Source of the DNA: Nepenthes gracilis
Taxonomy: Eukaryota > Streptophyta > Magnoliopsida > Caryophyllales > Nepenthaceae
Length of the DNA stretch: 64,000 nt
Assembly (NCBI GenBank): GCA_033239525.1
Contig: BSYO01000019.1
Span: 9,344,592 to 9,408,591 of the forward strand
Reading direction: 5' to 3'
In this document: positions 45,449 through 56,295 of the stretch, one piece after another
How the letters are laid out: each line of letters begins with the position of its first letter
Numbering within the stretch: position 1 is the stretch's first letter
The notes under the pieces: generated by a model
Databases searched by the model: none
What the model was told of the DNA's origin: nothing
Seen by the model: only the letters and a program-made list of their open reading frames with translations
Translations under genes and position numbers: made by a program

Positions 45449-46810
45449 TCACATAAGGAACTTCTCTCCACGGATCTGCATGAGGACATTTGAGTGCGTA
45501 TCAATTAATGGCATAAGGTTGATGGGTTCGTGGTCCTTGAGCTCGGTGGCCCAGCCTCTGTGACGCTTTAGGTTGGAGTAACTACCACGGTCATGCTTCC
45601 TCTTCCCTTCAGGTGGGAAAGAGCGAGGATATTTAGGCCGATCAAGACGTTTTGCCTCGTTGGCTTCCTCTGCTGCCGCATAGGCCCTGGTGATGGCCTC
45701 TGCTTTCCGAAAGGTCTGCGGATTCTTATGTGCCAGGTGCCTAAAGAACTCCCCGTGCACCAGTGCCGAAATAAAACTGCCCAGTTTCATTTCCTCCGTG
45801 AGTTGGGGGATTCGCCTGGCTTTTGCCACGAAGTGATCTAGAAACCTCCGTGGGTTCTCTCCATGCTTCTACTTGATATGTGACAGATGCCATGGCTATT
45901 TTTCCTCTCTGCGGCTGGAGGCGTACTGAGATAAGAAAAGATCCACAAGCTCCTGGAAGCTTCAGATTGAGTCTGGAGGTAGATGATGGAACCAGATGCG
46001 TGCATCCCCTTTTAGTGTGAGGGGAAAGCAGTGACACATGGTTGCATTGTCCAACCCCTGTAGACCCAGATGGGTGTGGAACTGGACGAGATGGTCGACA
46101 GGGTTCACACTCCCATCGTAAGAGTCAAGGGCTGGCATCTTAAACTTCGCCGGCATAGGATTGTTTAAGATCTTCGTAGTGAAGGGAGATCTATCGATGT
46201 TAGCGGTGCGTTTGTCGTCTTTGAAGATGCGGTTCCATATCTTCTCCAACCTTGGGTCTGCTGGAGCGGCGTTAGCAGATCTTTTGGAGTTAAGATATGC
46301 TCTCAACTCCGTTCATTCCCGAGCTCGTCCAGCAGCAGGACAGCAGCTGCCTCTGGCTGATCTCGGGGCTCGGGAGGCTCCCTCTTGATCCTAGGTCGTA
46401 GACTCCGCTCGGGAGTATCTAGGGTTCCTCCATTCTGAACTCTCATCAAGACCTGCGTTGGTTTCTCGCTCCTCATGCCTTAAACGGCTTTGGGTGTGTG
46501 AGGATATCGACGCGGGAGCATTGGTCAGTCTTCCGCTCCGTTAGGCCGAAACTTTCTTTCTTTGCCCTCCTCTTTGGGATGCCAGTGCAGGGGCCACTGT
46601 TGGTGCAGTCGCCAGCTGTGCTTGCTCCTGGCAGGTGTAGACTATCTGGAGCATTATGTCCGTATTGTACATGTGCTCCACCAAGTTTTGGAAAAAGGCT
46701 GCCGGAATTTCACTGGCTACCCCGTTGACCATGGCGCCAATGGCGTGGTCCTGGTTTTGTGAAATTACGTCTCGGGCTTGCTCACTTGCTTGCGCCCTTG
46801 TGTTCACCAT
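45449..46810 (-). pseudogene. Tat-lineage Gag
   Basis: On the minus strand: MVNTRAQASEQARD at 46810, then from 46306 MPALDSYDGSVNPVDHLVQF and CHCFPLTLKGDARIWFHHLP (the capsid-type gag region). After frameshifts, IPQLTEEMKLGSFISALVHG, FFRHLAHKNPQTFRKAEAIT and EEANEAKRLDRPKYPR follow. At least three frame changes and several stops break it. The order Gag-PR-RT on one strand shows one element, inverted relative to A2. Confidence 0.75.
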
Positions 46811-47930
46811 TTTGTTCAGGAACGTTGATCAGAGAGAGTTTCTGGGAAATGTAGTTGACTTTTTGTAAGTGCTTCTCACAAACGGCGTCAGTGATGCGTA
46901 CCTGATTCCAACTTCGAATAGCTTCACATTCGGGTGGTCAATTTGATCTGGCTCCGTTTGTTATGTTTGAATCGTGCACACCACTACAGAAAATGAGAAG
47001 TTAGGTGCCCGCGGGAGGTTGTTCCACCGAAAATACTCTGACGTTCAAGTCAGTAACAAGCCTACAAACTTGGGTTGGTGAACTGTAAGCAAAAGAGAGA
47101 AAGAGAAAATAAGTTTATCAGGAGTGTTGGCCTGTAGAAGCAGAGATGATCCCATGGCTCATTGAGAGTGCGAGTTCCAACTCACTGTTTACAGAGAAGG
47201 AGTGGAAGCAGTGTCTCGAAAGCGTAGAAGCTTTGGAGGACAGTTCTCAAAGAGCGGGAGAAGACTCCGTAATCTGGAGGCTTAGAGTAGGATTGGAAGG
47301 TGAATGCTTTAGAGAGAGTGAGAGAGTTTTTGCTCAAGCACTATATACGTCGTGGCTTAGTTTGTATTAGAAAGTCTCTATTGTCTTAGAAAGCGTATAT
47401 TCTTTTAAAAGCGTGTTCTAAAAGCGTCTCCTTTTCAGAGTAGAGACTCTGGGTTTATATAGATGGTGGGAGAGCCACCTTCCTTGGCCTGGCACTGGGC
47501 GGCCTTCTCTGAGTTGGTGGGTGTGATTTGATGGATCGTTTCCCTTCTGAACAACGTAACAGATCTCCAGATTATCTGCTTTCCTTTCATGTTCTTGTGA
47601 CCGTTAGACTCTGTCGTTGGCGTTGAATCTGTTGCTGCATTTTTAGAGTAGATCAGCTTTTAGGAAAACATATAATCATGGAAAGATCATTACTTTTTGC
47701 AAGCGAGATCGCCTGTCAAATTCGGCCTGGCCCCTATTAGGTTTACTGCCTCTCACGGCTTGCTGCTACAGTACTTCCGGTCACAGAAGTGTTGACCGTC
47801 TTGAAGGAGCGCTCTTGGCCATTTGTTGTGCGCCGGGCGGTCAACGCTAACGTGTTGGTCGTCTAATGCGTGTTGGGCCTTTCTGGATTTTGGACCGCTT
47901 TTTTATTGTGCTTGCCAGCTATGGGCCTAT
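46811..47930 (-). mobile_element. Probable 5' leader and LTR of the Tat-lineage element
   Basis: The 1.1 kb upstream of Gag on the minus strand should hold the leader and LTR. A TATA-like CTATATAAACCC lies at 47451-47462 on that strand, at a plausible U3 position. I cannot fix the LTR ends or the primer site, and no second copy is present for comparison. A 75-codon plus-strand ORF near 47146 has no recognisable features. Confidence 0.4.
47454..47462 (-). promoter_or_regulatory. TATA box of the Tat-lineage LTR
   Basis: CTATATAAA on the minus strand lies about 650 bp upstream of the Gag start. Confidence 0.4.
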
Positions 47931-49006
47931 CCATCAAAAAGGAAAGAAAAAGAAAAAAAAGGAGAGGAAGAAGAAGGAAAGAAGTCGAAGAGAGAGAGGA
48001 AGGCGTAGCGACCGGTTATTGACGATGAATGAGGCAGCGTGAGAGTGCAGCGGTGAGGAGACGCTTGCATCGTTGCCATCGCTAGTCAAGAAATGTAGTG
48101 GTGTAAGTGGAGGAAAGAAATTGCAAGCCCAATGAGGGAGTCGTCGCCATCGCCAAATGAGAAGCAAGAAATTGATGTATGTAAACCATTCATTTCTTTT
48201 TGTTGATAACGATTTTGTATTGACATGTATCTATTTTAAGAAAATCAGCTGTAATGGAGAAAAAATGGGTATTGGGCAAAAACCGAGCCATGGCTCTGGC
48301 GCACAGGGACAGAGGCTTGCACAAGGAAGGAGAGGAAGGAAGTAGGAGAAGAAGAGGAAAGAGAATGAAAGAGAGGTCACGACGCATATGGAGAAGGCTT
48401 GCGGTAGGAGAAGCCACATGGGAAGAGGGAGAAAGGGCACACACAAAGATGAGAGAAAAAAGTTCAGTTCGGGTACTTTAGAGCATCATTCTATTAAACC
48501 CTTTTGGTATAAGGTCGAGCCATGTATCTTTTGCCCTATCTCTGGTTTATTTTAGTATTCTATATATTTTGCATGTGTATTTTATATCAGTATATTTGTA
48601 TAAAAATGGGTAGAGTCTGAGACCTGATTGGTTGGTGTATGTGTGGGACCATGGCGGTCTGAGGCTCTAATGGGTCAATATGTAGTGCTAAGAGCTGTAA
48701 GCCTAAAATGTAGTTAGGCTAATGGAGTCGATAATATGTGGTGGTCGAGTACTGCAGGTCTAAAATGTAACCGAGTTAATGGAGCTGATGATACGTGGTG
48801 GCCGAGAGTTATAGGCCGAAACTGTAGTCGATAATGATAATGAAATGGTTGAGAGCTATAGGCCAAATTATAGCCAATAATAATATGTGATGGTGTGAGA
48901 TGTCGATCCCAAAATATGATAATTATGAAATAATTATAGTGTTGATAAATATGATTAGGCTTAAGAATAAGGAAAAAGTGGGTAATGAAGAAAAAAGGAG
49001 CAAATA
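47931..49006. other. Purine-rich and weakly repetitive non-coding sequence
   Basis: Two GA-rich stretches (47935-48005 and 48300-48480) flank ordinary AT-rich sequence. A weak tandem repeat follows at 48636-48900. No gene, LTR terminus or conserved protein is recognisable. Position 49002-49006 (AAATA) is the left target duplication of the next element. Confidence 0.5.
48636..48900. repeat. Degenerate ~60-bp tandem repeat
   Basis: Four or so diverged units contain GAG(T/A)(G/T)CTATAGGCC-like and AATATGTGGTGG-like words (for example GGTGGTCGAG, GGTGGCCGAG, ATGGTTGAGAG). Confidence 0.4.
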
Positions 49007-52000
49007 TGTGACGGAACGGTTTTTTTTTTTTTTGATTCCGTCATTCATAACACGATTAAAAAACCCAAACTAAACCAAATAGGTACAACACAGGATCACA
49101 GATGCCATTTAGGACCTATATACTTTTAACTATAATAAGTATAACGGAAGTTACTCTAACACTTGCGGAAGCATTCATATTCATTCCAAAATATTCATTT
49201 CCGAGTACATAGCCAAAAATATTTAACCATAGAAGTCCATCAAGTCATTACAATAATATTTCTCCAAAATAAGCTTCCGAGGTCTTTAATAATCTTTCAG
49301 ACAAGCTCTAATCACTCCAACTCGTCAGACACAGGCTTTAAAGCTTCATCTATAGGGGAAACATAAAACAGTGAGCCGAGGCCCAACAAGATACATGCAC
49401 ATGAGTAGTAAAACGATGATGTAGAACGGTCGTATAACTTTGTATAAACAGAATGGTTAATCAGAAATGCAGTCAAGAAATAGAGAAAACATACCTTGGC
49501 AGTACTATGCTAGTAAACGGTAAACAGTAACATAACATATCGGTAATCGGTACGATAAACGGTGAACAATACATATCACATCGGTAAGCAGCATTTCATA
49601 TTCGATAACTGGTACTTCATATTCGGTAATCGGTATGGTAACATAACATATCAGTAAAACAGTAAATGGTACTTCATATCATATCGGTAAGACCACCAAG
49701 ATACCCTACTAGGCGAGGGGCGAATAATCGAGGATAGATTGTATTCACTCCACACAATCTAAGGCCGGTAACTGTCATATGGGTATCCCATCTCACAGGA
49801 TCGGTACGGTATGCCACCCGAAGGTAGGCCGGTAATGGTAATCCCTCCTGTCCGTAATGCCCCGAGGGCAGGGCGGACCACAAATAGCTCCATGGACAGA
49901 GTTATCCTCGATTACCACCGAAATGTCCTAAGGCATGCCGGAGAACCTTTCCGGACTGTAGTCAGTCCCGAGTCCTAAAATAACTGTAACGGAAACCATT
50001 TCTTTATCGAAAACCCCTTTTTGAAATCAAACTTTCGTAATATATCTTTAGCTATCTTACATGAAAATTTCCTTGGTACGGTCGGCACATACTTTCGGAA
50101 ACAATTATACTTGGGGCCGGTTTAGATTTTTATCAAGGAAGGGCCGGAGCTCTTTTTAGGGGAGCCGGTTTCATTTTCAGTACAAAAAGCCGAAGTTCCT
50201 TTTTCTCAAAATGCCGGAGCGCTCAAAGGTCGGAGTGCTTTTTTGACGGAGTGCCTTTTGGACGGAGTGCTTTTTACTAACGGAGTGCTTTTCACTCAAA
50301 GGGACGGAGTGCTCTTCACTACTGGACGGAGTGCTTTTCCCTACTGGATGGACAGATTCTCACTAACGGGACGGAGAGCTTTACTTTCAAAGGGACGGAG
50401 TGCTTTTTCTTTAAAACCGGGGTGCAAATTCCTTCTTAAAAACCGGAGTGACATTCCTTTAAAACCGGAGTGCAATTCCTTCTTAAAAACGGAGTGCATT
50501 TCCTTCTTAAAAACGGAGTGCATTTCCTTCTTAAAAACGGAGTGTATTTCCTTCTTAAAACCGTAAGTGCGTTTCCTTTAAAACCGGAGTTCTTTCTTTC
50601 GTAAAGGCCGGATTGCGTAAACTCAAAAGCCGGAGTTCTTTCTTTCATAAAGGCCGGAGTTCATTTTTCATTAAGGCCGGAGTTCATTTTAAAAGAGCCG
50701 GAGTGCTTTTTACTAACGGGACGGAATGCTTTTTACTGAAAGCCGAAGGTCATTTTCCTCAAGGGACGGAGTTTATTTCACATCAAGGGACGGAGCTCAT
50801 TTTCTTATGCAAAGCCAGAGCTCATTTTTATATTAAGGCGGGAGTTCATTTTAAGGCCAGAGTTCTTTTGGAGTACTTTTTCATCAAAAAGGACGGAGTT
50901 CTTTTTCTTAAACGGACAGAGTACTTTTTCTTCAAAAACATGTAATTATTAGAGTTCGTATAATTTGGCAGATAATTATACTTCAAGCAGAATAAAATCT
51001 AACATCCTGAGTGTCAATGTTTCTTTTAAGCATGCGATCAACATAACTGCATAAGAATATCAGATATACTTGCTTCGAGAACATGCATAATCTTAAAAAC
51101 AGTGGTGAGTACTTTTGAACTTAAAAACGGAGAGTGCATCTGCAAACATTTTTAAATCTGAACTTAAAAGAGTAGCGTCCGAGGTACACTTGCCTGGTTG
51201 CCCACTCTTGCTGCCTCAAAGCTCTTCCCTCCTTCTTCGCTCCTTATTCTTCCTTCGTGACAGAAACTCACACTCATCTCTCAAGCTGAGCCCGGTATAT
51301 AAAGGGGAGGGAGTAGGTGGGGTAAGTTGAGGTAAGTTACCTACTCGGTACTTGCCTTTAGTGATTTGGTGGAAGTAGCAGGTTAGTTTACTTACCTCAG
51401 TACTTCTACTCAGGGTGTGATGAGGTAGTTTACCTACCTCATTTGGTCGAGCCCTAGTTGGATTCTAACTAAATAATAAAGTTGCTTTTGTCTTTAGTTG
51501 CCCGTCAACTTTTTGGTAAATTTTCCGCGGTAGCGGTCATCATCACAAATTTGGTCAACCTTTATTCAAATCCAGTTAAAACTTCAAATCCGGTCAACTC
51601 TTCAAATCCGGTCGACTTCTTTAAAATCCGTCAACCTCCTTAAGGCCGGTCAACATTTTCAAATCCGGTCAATTCTTCCAATCCGCCAATATCTTCAATC
51701 CGATTAACTTTTCTACTTAAAGCCGGTCAACGTAATTCCCTCAAATCCAGCCAACTCCTTCAAATCGTCAATATCTCCACCTCGTCAACTTCTTCTTATT
51801 ATTCACTCCGTCCATTACCTTCTCATCAACTTTGGATTTTATTCTCCTTGCACCCACAATTTTACTCCGGCTTTACCAACACACAGAGCCACTTCGGTCT
51901 TCAAGGCCACTTCGGCCTCACTTCACACAATGCACTCCGGCCTTAATGCTCTAAGGCCGGTTTGGAACTTCTTATTACATTTTTTGGTCAACGCAGTTGA

Positions 52001-52087
52001 CCGGATAACCTTTAATTTTTCCTCGATCCATTGATTATTTTGACTCGATGATTGGGACTTCTATGCTTCAGAAGCTGGGTCGTTACA
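49007..52087 (-). mobile_element. Family B 3' LTR
   Basis: 3,081 bp; plus-strand ends are TGTGACGGAA and GGGTCGTTACA. Modules from right to left are the W-box cluster, TATA (51296-51303), CTCCGG array (50130-50950), CGGTAA repeats (49500-49690) and hairpin (49736-49760, one mismatch). It is very similar to the LTR at 55503-58633 except in the W-box cluster, which carries several small deletions. Confidence 0.85.
50130..50950 (-). repeat. CTCCGG-type 24-bp array in family B 3' LTR
   Basis: On the plus strand, units such as CGGAGTGCATTTCCTTCTTA repeat every 24 bp around 50460-50570. CGGAGTTCTTTCTTTCATAA-type units follow to 50700, then longer irregular spacing. The 8-codon period yields an open FLKTECIS octapeptide ORF that is an artefact. 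Confidence 0.85.
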
Positions 52088-53380
52088 ATCTCCCTCACTT
52101 ATAAAAATTTCGTTCTCGAAATTTGATGATCCTTGCGGTCTCATAATCACACGTATTCTTTCATTCGAAGTTATTCCCTCAGACAAGGATTACTCTAGGA
52201 ATCCTCAAGCATTTGAATCATCCTAATTCTTATCATAAAACAAATTCTCAGCTTCTCAAAACGATGCAATCCAGTCACTTTCTGATTTTCTCAACCATTG
52301 ATATAAGGAAGACCTTATAACCATCCTCAGAATTTCAAAAGCGACCCACGATATATGCTGGCCATTTCTTCAATTTAATCTGATACTTTAAATGAATCCA
52401 ATGGACTTCCACTTTAGTTCATTCCATGCTTCAAAAGAATTCGATCACGGGGACCTTAACTTTACTATTAAATTCCTGAGTCATGGGTTCTTATTGGGCT
52501 ACCCTGACTTAAACAGTTCTAGGATAGTCATATTATGAAGACAACCCTAAAATCCTCAGACTATTGCCACATTCCGAGTCACAGTCATAACAATCACGCG
52601 AAGAGTCAACATCACTTTTAATCATTACCCAGAATCTTAAGATCCCAATTCAAGAACATGGCGTCCTATCACCCAATTTTTTGGGCGCACTCATGATTTC
52701 GCTTTTACATCTCCCATGAAATGTCAAAGACATACAAGTCCAAAGACTCGCAGTATCGATTGCCAACATTGATGCCTGCTTTCCCAAAGAAGAACACCGA
52801 GGTCCACTTTCTCAACCTTCAAACACGTCTGTCTATATACAATATCATATGATCACCCTTTTTAATGGTACAACTATCTTGGCTTTTAAAACTTTAGTTA
52901 ATGATTATCTTCAAGACGAAGCCATAAGTTTTCAAGGCAGAGACTTTCGTTGCTCATTCTGACTTACGTTTGGGGTGACATTAATCATGGACTTCTCCTC
53001 CACTTAAATCAAAGGTATCCACCTATCACGTGGTGAGAGTAACATAACCTTATCTTTTCTCAAAGGGATTCCATCCCACGGTAACTTTCAGGGATCAACC
53101 CAATGACATAATCGTCCTTTACCCCTATCCGATCTCCGAAAACTAGCGTTTATCTTTTGTTCTGAAAATTACAAATCTCTCTAAGCCAAACATCTCACTT
53201 GAATTGTAGTCTTCGAAGATTACTTGTTGGATCACTTAATAACTTTAGTTAAATCTAAGATGACCATTATGCTTTCAGGACGCTAATCGGTCTTTTTAAT
53301 AGCCATCACTTAAAATCTTATAGATCCCGAGATTACGCTATCAAAGTGTTATAAGCCTAACAGGGCATTTCCTCCACAAT
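52088..53380 (-). mobile_element. 3' internal region of the family B element with polypurine tract
   Basis: On the minus strand, TTATAAGTGAGGGAGAT (52104-52088) directly precedes the 3' LTR, a typical polypurine tract. The remaining 1.3 kb has no recognisable coding sequence. At its far end (53380), sequence after the LTR remnant loosely resembles the leader seen at 55502 with the primer site mostly deleted. Confidence 0.6.
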
Positions 53381-55219
53381 TGTGATGAAACAGATTTTTT
53401 TTTTTAATTCCGTCATTCGTAACACAATTGAAAATCCAAACTAAACCAATTGGGTGCAACACAAGATCACAGATGTCATCTAGGACGCATATACTTTTAA
53501 CCATAATAAGTATAGCGGAAGTTATTCTAACACTTTCGGAAGCATTCACATTCATTCCATTATATTCATTTTTGAGTACATAGCTAAAAATGTTTAACCA
53601 TAGAAGTCCATCAAGTTATTACAAAAATATTTCTCCAAAATAAGCTTCCGATGTCTTTAATAATCCTTCAGACAAGCTCTAATCACTCCAACTTGTCAGG
53701 CACCAGCTCTAAAGCTTCATCTGTAGGGGGAAAAAATATAAAACAGTGAGCCGAGGCCCAACAAGGTACATGCACATGAGTAGTAAAACAATGATGCAGA
53801 ACGGTCGTATAACTTTGCATAAACAGAACGGTTAATTAGAATGCAGTCCAAGAAATAGAGAAAACATACCTTGACAGTACTATACTAGTAAACGGTAAAC
53901 AGTAACATAACATATCGGTGATCGATACGATAAACGGTGAACAATATATATCACATCGGTAAGCACGATAAACGGTGAACAATACATATCACATTGGTAA
54001 ACAGCATTTCATATTCGATAACCGGTACTTCATATTTGGTAATTGGTACGGTAATATAACATATCAGTAAAACAGTAAACGGTATTTCATATCATATCGG
54101 TACAAACCCTGCCAGTATACCCTACTAGCTGAGGAGGCAAATAATCGAGGATCGATTGTGTTCACTCCACACAATTTAAGGCCGGTAACTGTCATATGGG
54201 TATCCCATCTCACGGGATCGGTACGGTATGCCACCCGAAGGTAAGCCTGTAACGGTAATCCCTCCTGTCCGTAACGCCCCGAGGGCAGGGCGGACCACAA
54301 ATAACTCCATGGATAGAGTTATCCTCGATTACCACCGAAAAGTTCTAAAGCATGCCGGAGAACCTATCTGGACTGTAGTCAGTCCCGATCCCAAAATAAC
54401 TATAACGGAAACAATTTTTTTATCGAAAACCCCTTTTTGAAATCAAACTTTCGTAATATATCTTTAGCTATCTTACAGGAAAATTCCGTTGGTACGGTCG
54501 GCACATACTTTCGGAAACAATTATACTTGGGGCCGGTTTAGATTTTTATCAAGGAAGGGCCGGAGCTCTTTTTAGGGGAGCCAGTCTCATTTTCAGTACA
54601 AAAAGTCGAAGTTTCTTTTTCTCAAAATGCCGGAGTGCTTTTTGGACGGAGTGCCTTTTGGACGGAGTGCTTTTCACTAACGGAGTGTTTTTCACTCAAA
54701 GGGACGGAGTGCTCTTCACTACTGGACGGAGTGCTTTTCCCTACTGGACGGACTGCTTCTCACTAACGGGACGGAGAGCTTTACTTTCAAAGGGACGGAG
54801 TGCTTTTTCTTTAAAACCGGGGTGCAAATTCCTTCTTAAAAACCGGAGTGACATTCCTTTAAAACCGGAGTGCAATTCCTTCTTAAAAACGGAGTGCATT
54901 TCCTTCTTAAAAACGGAGTGTATTTCCTTTAAAACCGGAGTTCGTTTTCTTCTTAAGGTCGGAGGTCTTTCTTTCATAAAGGCCGGAGTGCGTAAACTTA
55001 AAATAAGGAGTTCCTTCTTTCATAAAGGCCGGAGTGCGAAAGCTTAAAAGCCGGAGTTCATTCTTTCATAAAGGGATGGAGCTCATTTTCTTATGCAAAG
55101 CCGGAGCTCATTTTTATATTAAGGCAGGAGTTCATTTCACATCAAGGGACGGAGGTCATTTTCTTATGCAAAGCCGGAGCTCATTTTTATATTAAGGTGG
55201 GAGTTTATTTCACATCAAG
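53381..55219 (-). mobile_element. Partial family B LTR inside the element
   Basis: It carries the 3' 1.84 kb of an LTR (element sense) and ends TTTCATCACA at 53381. It holds a private 38-bp tandem duplication (CGATAAACGGTGAACAATA twice, near 53932 and 53967), a shortened CTCCGG array (54600-55215), and the hairpin (54153-54177) with broken outer pairs. It is more diverged than the two outer LTRs. Confidence 0.7.
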
Positions 55220-55487
55220 TCGCTCTTTGAACATAGGATAGCCAATTGAACTAAATCACCCTTCTTATCTTAGTGCAAGCATAAGTCATTAGGATTGGGG
55301 TAACCAAAACTACCCGGATTAGCTTAATCACAAAACACCTAGATTTACTTATTCGATCACTCATAACCTACACCAACTTAATTAGTGCTAACACCTTAAG
55401 TCAGAACAGATTATAATCATCCTTTGATTCATCTTAACCTATCCTAAGCTTCCGCTTTTCGATCAAGCAATTCCTAAGGCATCTCAA

Positions 55488-55500
55488 CTCTCCGATACCA
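55488..55500 (-). other. Primer-binding site of the family B element
   Basis: TGGTATCGGAGAG on the minus strand lies 2 nt after the 5' LTR and matches the iMet primer site with one substitution. Confidence 0.7.
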
Positions 55501-56031
55501 ATTGTGACGGAATGGATTTTTTTTTTTGATTCCATCATTCATAACATGATTAAAAAACCCAAACTAAATCAAATGGGTGCAACATGGGATCACAGAGGCC
55601 ATCTAGAACCCATATACTTTTAACTATAATAAGTATAGCGGAAGTTACTCTAACACTTACGGAAGCATTCATATTCATTCCAAAATATTTATTTCCGAGT
55701 ACAAGCCAAAAATATTTAACCATAGAAGTCCATCAAGTCATTACAATAATATTTCTACAAAATAAGCTTCCGAGGTCTTTAATAATCCTTTAGACAAGCT
55801 CTAATCACTCCAACTCGTCAGGCACAAGCTCTAAAGCTTCATCTGTAGGGCAAAAACATAAAACAGTGAGCTGAGACCCAACAAGATACATGCACATGAG
55901 TAGTAAAACGATGATGCAGAACGGTCCTATAACTTTGCATAAACAGAACGGTTAATCAGAATGCAGTCCAAGAAATAGAGAAAATATACCTTGACAGTAC
56001 TATACTAGTAAACGGTAAACAGTAACATAAC

Positions 56032-56050
56032 TTTTTTTTTTTGGTAAGTA
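56032..56050 (-). mobile_element. 19-bp LINE tail insertion
   Basis: T(11)GGTAAGTA interrupts sequence that is continuous in the sister LTR (AAACAGTAACATAACATATC near 49525). TAAACAGTAA occurs on both sides, as a target duplication. GGTAAG plus T-run is the reverse complement of the LINE terminus, so this is a LINE insertion truncated to its last few bases. Confidence 0.65.
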
Positions 56051-56270
56051 TAAACAGTAATAGTAACATATCGGTAATCGGTACGATAAAAGGGAAATAA
56101 TACATATCACATCGGTAAGCAGCATTTCATATTCGATAACCAGTTCTTCATATTCGGTAATTGGTACGGTAACATAACATATCAGTAAAACAATAAACGG
56201 TACTTCATATCATATCGGTACAGACCCTGCCAGTATACCCTACTAGCTGAGGGGGCGAATAATCGAGGAT

Positions 56271-56295
56271 AGATTGTGTTCACTCCACACAATCT
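56271..56295 (-). other. LTR stem-loop, family B
   Basis: On the minus strand, arms AGATTGTGT/ACACAATCT (9 bp) surround GGAGTGA. It sits in the position of the A-family hairpin but with different, still paired, outer bases. Confidence 0.6.

Noticed and set aside
47146..47370. Possible host gene (75 codons)
   Set aside because: It lies in the presumed Tat LTR/leader, on the opposite strand, with no recognisable motif.
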